A stretch of 64,000 bases of DNA from contig CP154827.1 in assembly GCA_039613835.1 (NCBI GenBank), positions 342,501-406,500 on the forward strand, written 5' to 3'. The DNA is from Acetobacteraceae bacterium. GTDB lineage: Bacteria; Pseudomonadota; Alphaproteobacteria; Acetobacterales; Acetobacteraceae. Position numbers and translations under genes: made by a program. The notes under the pieces were generated by a model that saw only the letters and a program-made list of their open reading frames with translations, had not been told where the DNA came from and made no database searches. The stretch's first letter is position 1, and each line of letters opens with the position of its first letter. Below, piece by piece: positions 40,162 through 49,233 of this stretch.

Positions 40162-41887
40162 TTAACCTCGGGTTGCAGAAGGGAGGGCGCGGAGACGTTT
40201 GCCACACAGAAACGCGATGACACTTCCGAAGGCAATCGTCACGGACACGTCGGGCGGCAGGTAAATCCCCATGCCGATGGCCAGGGCGGGAAGGGCGTAA
40301 GCTTTCCCTTTGGAGAAGTTTTCCAGAAGGATCATCGCTAGACCAATCCCGGCCCCGATTGAAAACATTGTCCAATCCATGCGCCCCAGCATGATGCCGC
40401 GTGCGAGCGAGAGCATCAACGTCGCCTGAGGCGCGGCGAGCGGGGCGCGGCGGACGTTGCCGCGAGGCTCTCACCCATAAAACCATAGGCTTGATGAAGC
40501 AGGTTAAGGATGGGCGGCGTCACGACCGCCCCGACAATGCACCCGATGATGAGGGCGACCTGCTGCTTCCAGGGCGTCGCGCCAAGGATCTGTCCGGTTT
40601 TGAATCCCGGAGATTATCATTGGATATTGCCGCGGATGCCGTCAAAGATGTCAGGATAAACAGTGTAAAAGCGATGATTGTCGACTGATTGGCACGCCGT
40701 GAGATGCGCGCTGAAAAAGGGTGATGCCTCCGCGCGAAGCGCAGGAGGAGGCAGATCGCGATGATCGCGATAATCATAATGCCGGAAATCGGGAAAGAGA
40801 ATGATCCGATCAAACCGGCCATATAGCCGCATGAGGCCGCGACGAGGAAGCTCAATATAAGACAGAGGAACACACTGCCGAGCGCCAGCATAACGGACAT
40901 GACGCCGTGCCCGGGCAGAAAATTATAGAAGCTGCCAAATAGAGCGACGGCGACGATAAAGCTGGAAAAAACGAGATATTTTAAAGGTAGGTCCCGCTCT
41001 TCAGCCGCCGGTCGCGCGTCATCGCGACGGCTTGCCAGCGCACGCAACCCTGAAATGACACCAGGCGCCAACTAAATAAGCGTCCAGATCGCGGCGATGG
41101 CGATGGCGCCCGCACCGATAAAACGCACTTTTTCGGCCCAGATCTGCGTGGCGACGTCAAAAATCGGCAGATCGACCGGGTGGCGCATGATGTGAGCGCT
41201 CAATATCGGCACGGCCATGGGCCAGGCGATGGCGACGCCGAGCAGCATGGCCAACCCGCCGCGCAAGCCGATTAGATAACCAACGCCAAACAGCGGGGTT
41301 GAGTAGGCGCCCTGCAGACATAAAATCGCCCGCCCCAATGGCCTGGCCAGAATAAACCCACTGGCCAGCCATTTCGTCCTCGATGTCAGCACTGTAAAAA
41401 TGGCGCTGACGAGCGTGGCGATGCTCAATAAACGCAGTGCGCGGCCCGAATGATGTGAGAAGCCCGCTTCAAGAACCTCGGCGCGGGCCACACCTTCGGG
41501 AAAAGGTAAATCTGGTCGGCGGATCAAGGCATGACGCAGCGGGACGGTGAAGATAACCCCCGCCACCCCGCCCGCAGTCGTGGCGAGAAAGACGGGCCAG
41601 AAGGGAAAGGAACGCCAGTGGCCCATAATGATGAAGGCCGGCAACGTCGCGAAGACGAAGCTGATCGCTGCTGAGGCCGAGGCCTAGGTCTGCACGATAT
41701 TGTTTTCGAGAATATGACTGTGACTCAGGGCCCGCAATATCGACATGGAGATGATCGCGGCCGGGATGGAGGACGCAATGGTCATGCCAATCTTAAGCCC
41801 GAGATAAATATTTGCCGCGGTGAAAATGAGGGTGATCAGCGTGCCAATGAGGAGGCCGCGACATGTCAGCTCTCGTTTTATCGTCAT
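40162..41887 (-). pseudogene. OPT-family oligopeptide transporter, two stops and frameshifts
   Basis: OPT transporters import peptides or metal chelates through about 15 membrane helices. The start (ATG 41887) gives TCRGLLIGTLITLIFTAANI and LKIGMTIASSIPAAIISMSI, then ENNIVQT. A TAG (41684-41686) follows, after which the same frame continues ASASAAISFVFATLPAFIIM. A second in-frame TAG (41072-41074) follows AAIWTLI, and the frame again continues APGVISGLRAL. Near 40615 a frameshift interrupts the conserved SNDNLQDSKTGQ stretch, and another near 40430 precedes LDWTMFSIGAGIGLAMILLE-like text, which ends at 40162. Both stops can come from CAG by one C-to-T change. Total length, about 575 residues, is slightly shorter than usual. 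Confidence 0.8.
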
Positions 41888-42012
41888 AGACGGGCCATTA
41901 TCTTTTCTTTGGCGCTCTGGCGCGTGACCTTTGCCTCATGCGGCGACCGAACGGGAAAGCAGCTGCCCGGACCTGCGTCGCCCCGTCAGGGCGTCTCACC
42001 CGGAAGGGATTT

Positions 42013-42579
42013 CTATCGACCGGTCTTACGGAAATAACCGGAAACCAGATGGTCGCGATTATATTTAAGTTGCTGCGGCGTCAATTGAATGCCGATTTTA
42101 AGCGCGTAATTTGTGTCCTGAAGATCTGGCGAGGCCGGAACATCAATATATCGAAGCGGTGAGAGCTTCGTCACGCGCACGTCATTTTCCGACAGGGCAA
42201 GGTGCAATGTGAAGGTTTTTTTGTCGAGCACCTTGTTGTCCCGCGTGACGGCCACGAAATAGGGGAGATCAATATTGATGGGGCCATTGATTGCGCCACG
42301 CTCAAGCGTGACCCTGACACTCACGCGGGAGCGAACGGCTTTTTTTGGCGCGGCGGCGCAGCTTCCCGCAATGCCGGTGAGGGATACATGGTAAGCGGGC
42401 GCATGGGTGTTCGGCGCAACAGAGTCCAGCTGATAAAGGTCAGCCGCAGGGAGGACAACATCGACATGGGGGCAGACAGGCGCGAAATCGCCCTGTTCCT
42501 CCCCCGCGCAGGCGGTCAACGCCAGAATAGAGGCGAGAGCGAATGGGATTCTGACAAATCTGGAATTCGATGCGACCAT
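42013..42579 (-). CDS. Putative lipoprotein of unknown function
   Basis: From ATG 42579 the product is 188 residues. Residues 1-22 are a lipoprotein signal with the lipobox LTAC (FALASILALTAC), giving a lipid-anchored Cys. The mature part is a beta-rich domain with two further cysteines and the segments RVSVRVTLERGAINGPINID, LPYFVAVTRDNKVLDKKTF and RVTKLSPLRYIDVP. No enzymatic motif is seen. It resembles small conserved lipoproteins of acetic acid bacteria in layout, but I cannot name a family. The frame is intact, and it is transcribed away from ispH. Confidence 0.75.
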   Translation of the reverse strand: MVASNSRFVRIPFALASILALTACAGEEQGDFAPVCPHVDVVLPAADLYQLDSVAPNTHAPAYHVSLTGIAGSCAAAPKKAVRSRVSVRVTLERGAINGPINIDLPYFVAVTRDNKVLDKKTFTLHLALSENDVRVTKLSPLRYIDVPASPDLQDTNYALKIGIQLTPQQLKYNRDHLVSGYFRKTGR

Positions 42580-42795
42580 GACTGACAGTTCCATTTTCCG
42601 TAGGAAGATGCAAGCGCTACGATATAAAGTTTCATGCGCGTCAGGGCGCCGAATGTTCCCTGAGGGTCAGATGGTTTGCGTTTTTCTCTCATGCGGGACA
42701 TATATGCAGCTCTTGCGGATTTTGAACGTTTCTGGTGATGAGGCCCGAACGCGGCTTAAACCTTTACGCCAATATGAAGGCATGGATAGACTTGG

Positions 42796-43812
42796 ATGGT
42801 TCAGAACCCGGTGATCAACCGACTTGACGATAATCTGGCGACGTCGGCGAACACGATTCGTACGTTGCGCGTTCTTCTCGCCGGTCCACGAGGCTTCTGC
42901 GCAGGGGTTGACCGCGCCATCCGTGTTGTCGAGGAGGCGCTGCGTCGTTACGGGGCGCCTGTCTATGTGCGTCATGAAATCGTCCATAATCGCACGGTCG
43001 TTGAAAGCCTGGAGAAAAAGGGCGCCATTTTCGTCGAGGAACTCGATGAGGTGCCAGCGGATGGCCATGTCGTGTTCTCCGCCCATGGCGTGCCAAAAAC
43101 CGTCCCGGCTGAGGCGGAGAGGCGGAACCTCCTTTATCTCGATGCGACCTGTCCGCTGGTTTCCAAAGTCCATCGTGAGGCAGAGCGCCATTTTGCCGGT
43201 GGGTCGGAAGATAGTCGGCATATTCTGATGATCGGCCATGCCGGGCATCCGGAAGTTGTCGGGACAATGGGGCAACTGCCTCTCGGGGCCGTGACGCTGA
43301 TCAACGATGCGGATGAAGCGCGACGGGTAGAGCCCAAAGATTCGACACGCCTCGCCTTTATCACCCAGACGACGCTCTCCGTTGATGACACGTCTGAAAT
43401 CGTGTCGATTTTGCGGGAGCGTTTTCCGCTTATCGAGGGGCCGAAGAAGGAAGATATCTGCTACGCCACGACGAACCGTCAGGAAGCTGTAAAAGCCATT
43501 GCGCCGGAGAGCGACCTCGTCATCGTCATCGGGTCCCCCAATTCATCTAATTCTCAACGTTTGCGAGAGGTCGCGGAGCGCTCCGGTGCGAAGGCGGCCC
43601 TGCTGGTGCCGAAGCTTGATGCGCTGGATTGGTCGGTACTGGATGATGTTGAGACGGTCGGGATCACGGCCGGTGCTTCGGCACCCGAGTCACTGGTGCA
43701 GGAGATCGTGGATGCGATGTCCAAACGCTTCCGGCTGAATATTGAGGAGCGCATCGTCAAGGAGGAAAACGTCACCTTCCGCCTTCCCAACCCCTTGGGG
43801 GATATGCTTTAA
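42796..43812 (+). CDS. ispH: 4-hydroxy-3-methylbut-2-enyl diphosphate reductase IspH
   Basis: IspH makes isopentenyl and dimethylallyl diphosphate in the last step of the MEP isoprenoid pathway and holds a 4Fe-4S cluster. The three cluster cysteines are in [37 protein letters not shown] and [17 protein letters not shown]; the active-site Glu/His region is [18 protein letters not shown] and [10 protein letters not shown]. The length, 338 residues, is normal and the frame uninterrupted. Start ATG 42796 includes an N-terminal extension of about 24 residues. It precedes thrB and rnhA on the same strand, an order known from other alphaproteobacteria. Confidence 0.96.
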   Translation: MVQNPVINRLDDNLATSANTIRTLRVLLAGPRGFCAGVDRAIRVVEEALRRYGAPVYVRHEIVHNRTVVESLEKKGAIFVEELDEVPADGHVVFSAHGVPKTVPAEAERRNLLYLDATCPLVSKVHREAERHFAGGSEDSRHILMIGHAGHPEVVGTMGQLPLGAVTLINDADEARRVEPKDSTRLAFITQTTLSVDDTSEIVSILRERFPLIEGPKKEDICYATTNRQEAVKAIAPESDLVIVIGSPNSSNSQRLREVAERSGAKAALLVPKLDALDWSVLDDVETVGITAGASAPESLVQEIVDAMSKRFRLNIEERIVKEENVTFRLPNPLGDML

Positions 43813-43859
43813 CGCAGCATCTCCCGGGGATGTGATATTTCCGTAATATTGGACGGATC

Positions 43860-44834
43860 ATGGCGGTATATACAAGGGTCGGGGACGCGGATCTCACAGC
43901 ATTTCTGGAAAATTTCGCATTGGGCACCTGTCTTTCCTTACAGGAAATCGCGGAAGGCGTCGAAAATAGTAATTTCCTCCTCCAAACCACGCACGCGCGC
44001 TACATCCTGACAATTTTCGAAAAACGTGTGGCGCAGGATGATCTGCCGTGGTTCATGGGTCTGATGGCGCATCTCAATGGGCAGGGCTTAGAATGTCCAC
44101 GCCCCGTCGCCGGGCAGGATGCGCAGGTTTTAAGGCCGCTCCTTGGCAAGATGGCGGCGATAACGACGTTTCTGCCGGGACGGCCTGCGATCGAGCTCAC
44201 AGCGGATAAATGTCACGAAGCCGGGCGCTGCCTCGCGCAATTACATCTGGCCGCGCGGGGTTATGCCGCGCAACGTGCCAATGATTTCGGCCCTGCCGCC
44301 TGGCAGCCTCTTCTCGACACGTTGCGGGATGCCGCCACGCTTGGTGATGTGGGGCCCATGCTGCCGCTGATTGCGCAAGTGACGGATTCCCTGCCGCGCA
44401 TCCTGGCGCATTGGCCGCGTCCCGGCGCTTTACCATCCGGACATATCCATGCGGACTTCTTTCCGGATAATGTGTTTTTCGGGGAGGACGGCAAAATATT
44501 AGGGGTGATTGATTTTTATTTCGCATGTTCGGATCTTCTCGCTTACGATCTCGCCATCGCACTGAATGCCTGGTGTTTTCCGGATGATCGTGAATTGAAC
44601 CCGATTTTGTGCGCGGCCATGTTGGCCGGCTATCAGTCAGTCCGCCCCTTGACCGACGCAGAAAAGGTGGCTCTCCCCCTTCTTGCGCAGGGAGGGGCCA
44701 TGCGCTTTGTGCTGACGCGCCTATATGATTGGATCTCAACCCCAGCTGATGCGCTTGTCACGCGTAAGGACCCTGCTTCATTCATGCACCGCCTGCAATA
44801 TTGGCAGAAGAATCGCGCTTTGGAGTTGAGCTGA
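43860..44834 (+). CDS. thrB: Homoserine kinase ThrB (APH-fold type)
   Basis: This enzyme phosphorylates homoserine for threonine synthesis. It is the alphaproteobacterial type with an aminoglycoside-phosphotransferase fold, not the GHMP type of E. coli. Motifs: [20 protein letters not shown] near the start, the catalytic loop [15 protein letters not shown] and the metal-binding [20 protein letters not shown]. The length of 324 residues fits. The stop TGA overlaps the rnhA start (TGATG at 44832-44836). Confidence 0.93.
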   Translation: MAVYTRVGDADLTAFLENFALGTCLSLQEIAEGVENSNFLLQTTHARYILTIFEKRVAQDDLPWFMGLMAHLNGQGLECPRPVAGQDAQVLRPLLGKMAAITTFLPGRPAIELTADKCHEAGRCLAQLHLAARGYAAQRANDFGPAAWQPLLDTLRDAATLGDVGPMLPLIAQVTDSLPRILAHWPRPGALPSGHIHADFFPDNVFFGEDGKILGVIDFYFACSDLLAYDLAIALNAWCFPDDRELNPILCAAMLAGYQSVRPLTDAEKVALPLLAQGGAMRFVLTRLYDWISTPADALVTRKDPASFMHRLQYWQKNRALELS

Positions 44835-45304
44835 TGAAAAAGACCCCCCAGGATCGCCCGATGGTGGAAGCTTGGACCGATGGCGGGTGTCGTCCCAATC
44901 CAGGCCCTGGCGGGTGGGGTGTGCTTCTTCGCTTTGGCGGCAAGGAGCGCGAGATTTCCGGCGCCGACCCTGACACAACTAATAACCGCATGGAAATGAC
45001 CGCGGCCGCATCCGCCCTGGAGGCGCTGACCCGCCCCTGTCGCGTGACGCTTTACACAGATAGCGCCTATGTCAAAGACGGAATGACGCGATGGCTCACA
45101 GGTTGGACGCGGCGAAATTGGCGCAGCGCATCCGGTGACCCTGTCAAAAATATGGACCTCTGGAAACGCCTTCTCGCCGCTGCGCAGCCTCACGAAGTAA
45201 ACTGGGTGTGGGTCAAAGGGCATAACGGCCACCCTGAAAATGACCGCGTCGACGCTTTGGCAACGTCGGCGCTTGAGGCGGCCGCGTCAGAAACGCCCTC
45301 CTGA
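44834..45304 (+). CDS. rnhA: Ribonuclease HI
   Basis: RNase HI degrades RNA in RNA-DNA hybrids. The 156-residue protein carries the four acidic catalytic residues in [20 protein letters not shown] (Asp), [17 protein letters not shown] (Glu), [17 protein letters not shown] (Asp) and [12 protein letters not shown] (Asp), with [15 protein letters not shown] at the active-site loop. ATG 44834 overlaps the thrB stop, so it is translationally coupled to thrB. It is complete and converges on the solute-binding protein gene. Confidence 0.96.
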   Translation: MKKTPQDRPMVEAWTDGGCRPNPGPGGWGVLLRFGGKEREISGADPDTTNNRMEMTAAASALEALTRPCRVTLYTDSAYVKDGMTRWLTGWTRRNWRSASGDPVKNMDLWKRLLAAAQPHEVNWVWVKGHNGHPENDRVDALATSALEAAASETPS

Positions 45305-45314
45305 CGCGCCTTAT

Positions 45315-46334
45315 TCAAATTTTGTACGTCAGGGCGGCGGCGATTTCGGCTGCGTGCGTTGTGCCTGGTATCTGCTTTATCAGTTTGAACTCATCCACAT
45401 ATTGCGCGACCTGCACACGCAGCAGATCATTCGTCATAACGCCCCCCCCTGTCTGGCGCCTCAACATGCCCGCTAGGTCCGGCGGCGCATCAGGGCGCGC
45501 GCTCCAGTCTTTAATGAGGGCATCAATCTGCCCTTTATAAGCGTGCTGCGCAGCGAGAAAGCAGGAAGCGAGCCGTTTTGCCAGTTGAGGATATTTCTGC
45601 AATGTGGTGTCCGCGATGCTAAGGACGAGGTCCACGCGGTTTCGAGCCAGACCGGTCATGCTATCCAGCATATTCCACCCGCGTTTGCCGACAGCTTTGA
45701 GCACACGCCAGGAGGCGTCATCATGCAGGACGAACGCATCAATTTTGCCATCAATGAAGGCTTGCGCCATTTTCGACGCGGGTAACTCGACCCAGGTGAC
45801 ATCAGTCGTTGGGTGCATGAATTTCCGTCGCAGGCGAATGCTGAGAAAGCGACGATCCGCACCGTGGAAAGACGTGATCCCGATTGTTTTGCCGCGGAGA
45901 TCCGCCGTTTTATTGATGCGCCGGTTACGCTGCACGACGACGCGGTAATAACCAGTCCTTATGCTGCAAACGAGTTTGGCCGGGGGATGGGCGACGTTGG
46001 GACGGTAAAAAGCCGGTATCCAGTCCAGAAGGGGTGCGACAACGATATCGACAGGGTCAGGCGGGCTCAGAAGGTCGATGGAATGATTGTCATCCTCCGT
46101 CGGCGCTTCTATCAGGTGAAAGCCATGCTGCGCGAAAAGACCGTTTTTACATAGGGCGAGCATGGGCTCGTAACGTCCATGGGCCCAGGCCATGCGCAGC
46201 GGGCCCGGTATCTCATCATGATTCTCCAGCTCAGCAGGTTGTTGCGGCCTTGAAAGATAAAAGCCGGTGCCCAAAGCCATAGCTGATGCGCCGAGGCCGC
46301 CCATCACTGCACGTCGGGATATGGGCCGCATCAT
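45315..46334 (-). CDS. Periplasmic substrate-binding protein of a NitT/TauT-type ABC transporter
   Basis: The start at 46334 (or the adjacent ATG 46331) follows AGGAG. The N-terminus has a twin-arginine-like signal, ISRRAVMGGLGASAMALGTG. The mature protein resembles nitrate/sulfonate/thiamine-precursor binding proteins: MAWAHGRYEPMLALCKNGLF, LLSPPDPVDIVVAPLLDWIP, RGKTIGITSFHGADRRFLSI and FIDGKIDAFVLHDDASWRVL. Length is 339 residues and the frame is intact. No permease or ATPase gene lies beside it here, so it is either an orphan or works with components elsewhere. The ligand cannot be told. Confidence 0.8.
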   Translation of the reverse strand: MMRPISRRAVMGGLGASAMALGTGFYLSRPQQPAELENHDEIPGPLRMAWAHGRYEPMLALCKNGLFAQHGFHLIEAPTEDDNHSIDLLSPPDPVDIVVAPLLDWIPAFYRPNVAHPPAKLVCSIRTGYYRVVVQRNRRINKTADLRGKTIGITSFHGADRRFLSIRLRRKFMHPTTDVTWVELPASKMAQAFIDGKIDAFVLHDDASWRVLKAVGKRGWNMLDSMTGLARNRVDLVLSIADTTLQKYPQLAKRLASCFLAAQHAYKGQIDALIKDWSARPDAPPDLAGMLRRQTGGGVMTNDLLRVQVAQYVDEFKLIKQIPGTTHAAEIAAALTYKI

Positions 46335-46402
46335 TTTCTCCTGAAAAAGCAATTTGAGGGCTTTACCAACGACGAAGCTTTCGCTAGATAATCGGTCGCT
46401 GG

Positions 46403-46478
46403 TCCCGAATAGCTCAGTTGGTAGAGCAAGCGACTGTTAATCGCTGGGTCGTAGGTTCGAGTCCTACTTCGGGAGCCA
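46403..46478 (+). tRNA. tRNA-Asn (GUU)
   Basis: A 76-base cloverleaf with encoded CCA. The acceptor TCCCGAA pairs with TTCGGGA, the D arm holds AGCTCAGTTGGTAGAGCA, the anticodon loop is CTGTTAA (anticodon GUU) and the T loop is GTTCGAGTC. It stands alone between the solute-binding protein gene and a long gene-poor stretch. Confidence 0.96.
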
Positions 46479-46921
46479 CTTTTTCAATCAAAAACGCAGT
46501 GTTGGCAAGGGTTTTCTGGGCGTCACCTCTCACTGTCGCCTCATGGGGCTTTCTCGCGTGTCTGCCCGTATCCTCCGCATCGATCGACGCTTTGCTGAGA
46601 TGCCGGGAGGGGCGTCTCAAGGCACTCCCGGAAACGTCTTTACCTACATTGAGTCAACACACATTGTGCGGGGGCATATTTTATCGGCGCATCGTTTGCG
46701 GTGGCAGGCGTGTCGGCTAGGTTTTAGCCCCGCATACTTATTTATGTGCGATGGACCCGATCCGACGACGCATGCTGTTGGGAACATTGCCCTGCTTGTC
46801 CCATTTATGATGCTGATGAACCAGTTTTGAAGGTCTCTTCAGTCTTGAGCGGCGGTAAAAGCAACAAATTCCTGATGATGATCTGTTTTGATGACGACAT
46901 GCTGCCTTAATAGATAAGCGT
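46479..46921. other. Gene-poor stretch after tRNA-Asn
   Basis: About 440 bases in which I find no reading frame with family resemblance or good start signals. Several open frames exist on both strands but lack plausible composition. No integrase fragment or repeat of the tRNA 3' end was noticed, so there is no sign of an island inserted at the tRNA. Confidence 0.4.
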
Positions 46922-47205
46922 TCACAATCGCGGCGTATCGCGCCCCATTCGAGAGACGTTGGGATCGATTGAAAGGCAATAACCGGCCTTCGTTGCATCA
47001 TCGATGAAGAGCAATTTTACCACATTCCAACCATCGCGGAATTTCAACTTCCCGAAGTGACCCGTATATTCACCTGCCGGTAATTTTCGTGATGGGCAAT
47101 CTATCGAGGGAGAATCGGAAGCAAACGCAGCGGACATTCCGGAGGTGAGAATGGCGCCAAGCGCCAGGGTGTGGAAAATGTTTCTTATTACATGAATTCT
47201 TTCAT
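46922..47205 (-). pseudogene. Small secreted protein of unknown function, start frameshifted
   Basis: The mature part (ASDSPSIDCPSRKLPAGEYT, FGKLKFRDGWNVVKLLFI, DDATKAGYCLSIDPNVSRMG) is a 70-residue domain with two cysteines that could form a disulfide. A signal peptide precedes it in the same frame (NIFHTLALGAILTSGMSAAFA), but its start codon ATG 47205 is one frame away; one extra A in the AAA run after ATG would join them as a normal basic N-terminus (KRIHVIRNIF). Without it, translation could start only at an internal ATG in the signal peptide. No family is recognised. Confidence 0.5.
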
Positions 47206-47691
47206 TATTATTAGATTTTTGTTATGAAAGACATAACTTTTATATTATAAACGGCATAAAAACGTCATATATTTAAATATTATTTATATAACATTTATAA
47301 TTATTTTATGAACATTGATTTCCAGAATATAATTACTTGAAAGAAAATGATTTTTATTGCAAAGAAGCCCATTCATTCAAAACTTTATCTCATTTTAACT
47401 TTATAAAAAAATCCCTCACCCGCGAGTATCGAAGCCTAGGCCCGAGAAATCATTTTATCTCAGATGTCGGAATTTGAGTTCGGCTCGCCTATTGTCAAAG
47501 CTACATCTTATGACTCCGTCGACATCTGGATTGGCCAATGTTCTCCTCCGCCCTTGCTCACGGCACGATGTTTATCTCATCAAGAAAACGAGCGCGACGT
47601 TGCTGGGGAAAAGGATCGAGCTTCCCCTTTTTTCGCGCGTGAAGATAGCATTAAGGTGGCGATGCAAGTGATTTTGTGAGAAGTGGTGCGC
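47206..47691. other. A/T-rich intergenic region
   Basis: From about 47200 to 47420 the sequence is extremely A/T-rich compared with the rest of the window, with runs such as ATTATTTATATAACATTTAT. The remainder to 47691 has normal composition but no believable gene. It probably holds promoters for the small secreted protein gene and for gpt. No RNA gene could be recognised. Confidence 0.45.
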
Positions 47692-48176
47692 ATGGCGACC
47701 CAGTATTTAACCATCACGTGGGACCAGCTTCATACAGATGCGCGTACCCTTGCAAGTGCTCTGCTGGGCGCACCATCTGTCAAAGGAATTCTGGCCATTG
47801 CGCGGGGTGGTTTGATCCCTGCCGCGATCATGGCGCGAGAATTGGACATCCGCCGCGTTCAGACTATCTCAGTCGAAAGTTATACGGGTTTGCGCGCAAA
47901 ATCGCGCGGCAACGTCCATGTGTTGGCGCAACCTCCTCTTGATGAGGGTGGTGCGGGTTACCTCATTATTGATGACCTTGTGGATACGGGTGAACGGCGC
48001 GTATCGTAAGGGAATTATACCCTGAAGCCACGTTTGCCTGTCTTTACGCAAAGCCTTCAAGGCGGTTGTTGCGCGCAGATTATTATACGCGTGAAGTCCG
48101 TCAGGACATCTGGGTGCTTTTCCCGTGGGATATGGCGCCCGCTTTCAGCCCGCCTCTGATAGAGACGGCAAAATGA
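47692..48176 (+). pseudogene. gpt: Xanthine (guanine) phosphoribosyltransferase Gpt, frameshifted
   Basis: Gpt salvages xanthine and guanine using PRPP. From ATG 47692 the frame gives YLTITWDQLHTDARTLASAL, GILAIARGGLIPAAIMAREL and the PRPP loop YLIIDDLVDTG. One base is missing just after it (about 47990); the frame stops as ERRVS at 48009. The next frame continues TARIVRELYPEATFACLYAK, DYYTREVRQDIWVLFPWDMA and ends at TGA 48174-48176. Corrected length is about 162 residues, as in E. coli Gpt (152). The break comes inside the PRPP-binding loop (normally DTGGTA), so the truncated product would be inactive. The lesion is a single base and a read error cannot be excluded. Confidence 0.78.
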
Positions 48177-48233
48177 AGTTTTTTCGTTTTTCCCATTCCG
48201 CTTGAGCGTTGTTTGCGTTAGGTTGCGCGCGTT

Positions 48234-48310
48234 CGGGGCGTGGCGCAGCCTGGTAGCGCGCTTGTTTTGGGTACAAGAGGCCCCCGGTTCGAGTCCGGGC
48301 GCCCCGACCA
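48234..48310 (+). tRNA. tRNA-Pro (UGG)
   Basis: A 77-base cloverleaf with encoded CCA. The acceptor CGGGGCG pairs with CGCCCCG, the D arm contains GCGCAGCCTGGTAGCGC, the anticodon loop is TTTTGGG (anticodon UGG) and the T loop is GTTCGAGTC. It is 15 bases before tRNA-Arg, and the two are probably cotranscribed. Confidence 0.96.
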
Positions 48311-48325
48311 CTAGAGAAGAGCTTT

Positions 48326-48402
48326 GCGCCCTTAGCTCAGTTGGATAGAGCAACAGCCTTCTAAGCTGTGGGTCGCTGGTTCGAATCCAGCAGGGCGCGC
48401 CA
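48326..48402 (+). tRNA. tRNA-Arg (UCU)
   Basis: A 77-base cloverleaf with encoded CCA. The acceptor GCGCCCT pairs with AGGGCGC, the D arm has AGCTCAGTTGGATAGAGC, the anticodon loop is CTTCTAA (anticodon UCU) and the T arm contains GGTTCGAATCC. It decodes the AGA/AGG codons. Confidence 0.95.
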
Positions 48403-48544
48403 GCTTGCCGAGGATAATACGCGCAGCCCACGCGCGACGTTAAACTGACATGCACGCTTACTCCTCAAGTGACCCCGGGCGAAATCTCCTCCTTCATGCG
48501 TTGAGTTAACTTAAATCAGGTAGGCCAGATCTTTGGCGACATTA

Positions 48545-48849
48545 TCAAAGGTGGTTGGGCGTGCCCCATGACCGGATCGAGAGCTTTGTCTGACATGAGC
48601 GTCTCCATCCGGCGCCATTTCCAAAAAATTGCGGCAGGACCGCTTCCTTCTTAGGATCGTCCGACTTGGTGAGGGAGATATTCACGGCGGGGTCATATTT
48701 GTTATCGGCGCCGGACGCGCTATCGACAGCGACCCCGATAAAGCCACCCAGCGCGATGTTCCCGACTGTTGGCTTGTACCATCAATGATAGATGCACAGG
48801 CTGAAATAGAAAAGGGTAGAGCTAAAATTAACAATTTGAAGAAGTGCAT
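48545..48849 (-). pseudogene. Small lipoprotein, frameshifted
   Basis: ATG 48849 starts a lipoprotein signal, HFFKLLILALPFSISAC, with lipobox SISAC, followed by ASIIDGTSQQ. Near 48770 the frame is lost. In the next frame the protein continues GNIALGGFIGVAVDSASGAD, NKYDPAVNISLTKSDD and KKEAVLPQFFGNGAGW, which includes the small-residue-rich GGFIGVAVDSASGA segment seen in small enterobacterial-type lipoproteins. The corrected product is about 100 residues, and its end (48545) is approximate. Function is unknown. Confidence 0.55.
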
Positions 48850-49233
48850 GGATTTTTCCAAATTTATATTTATATTGAGCATTAAAATTTTTTAATGAAT
48901 TTTGTAAAGAAAAATCAGGTCCTCAGCGATGAAAAATAAATACAACCTCATGTTGATTGGAAAAGATAAAAGTCAAAATTTTAATTACCTAATTTCTTAT
49001 AAGAGAATAAATTAAAAAGTACTCAACCTAAGGTAGTGACTACGTAGGAAAACTCTGATGACGATTTAAGGAGTTGAGTCAATCTCACAGCCATGGAGGA
49101 TCTCGCACATGCGTCAAGCCGCGCGGGCGGTGGTGACGAGATCGCTTCGGCGGAAGCCATTTTTTTTTGGGAAGGTGAGGCCGGTTTCCCTCGTGCTTCA
49201 ACATCTCTCGCAAGGAAGGCCGGCCAAGCGCCC
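48850..49233. other. A/T-rich non-coding stretch
   Basis: The left part, about 48830-49030, is very A/T-rich (for example AATTTATATTTATATTGAGC). The right part (49080-49230) returns to normal composition but shows no convincing gene. It separates two minus-strand pseudogenes. No terminator with a clear stem and T run was found after the DUF2142 gene. Confidence 0.4.

Noticed and set aside
46543..46830. Plus-strand open frame after tRNA-Asn as a small protein gene
   Set aside because: It has no recognisable motif, no clear ribosome site and atypical composition; I could not support it as coding.
46403..46921. Integration site or genomic island next to tRNA-Asn
   Set aside because: No integrase, no direct repeat of the tRNA 3' end and no foreign-looking gene was found in the following stretch.
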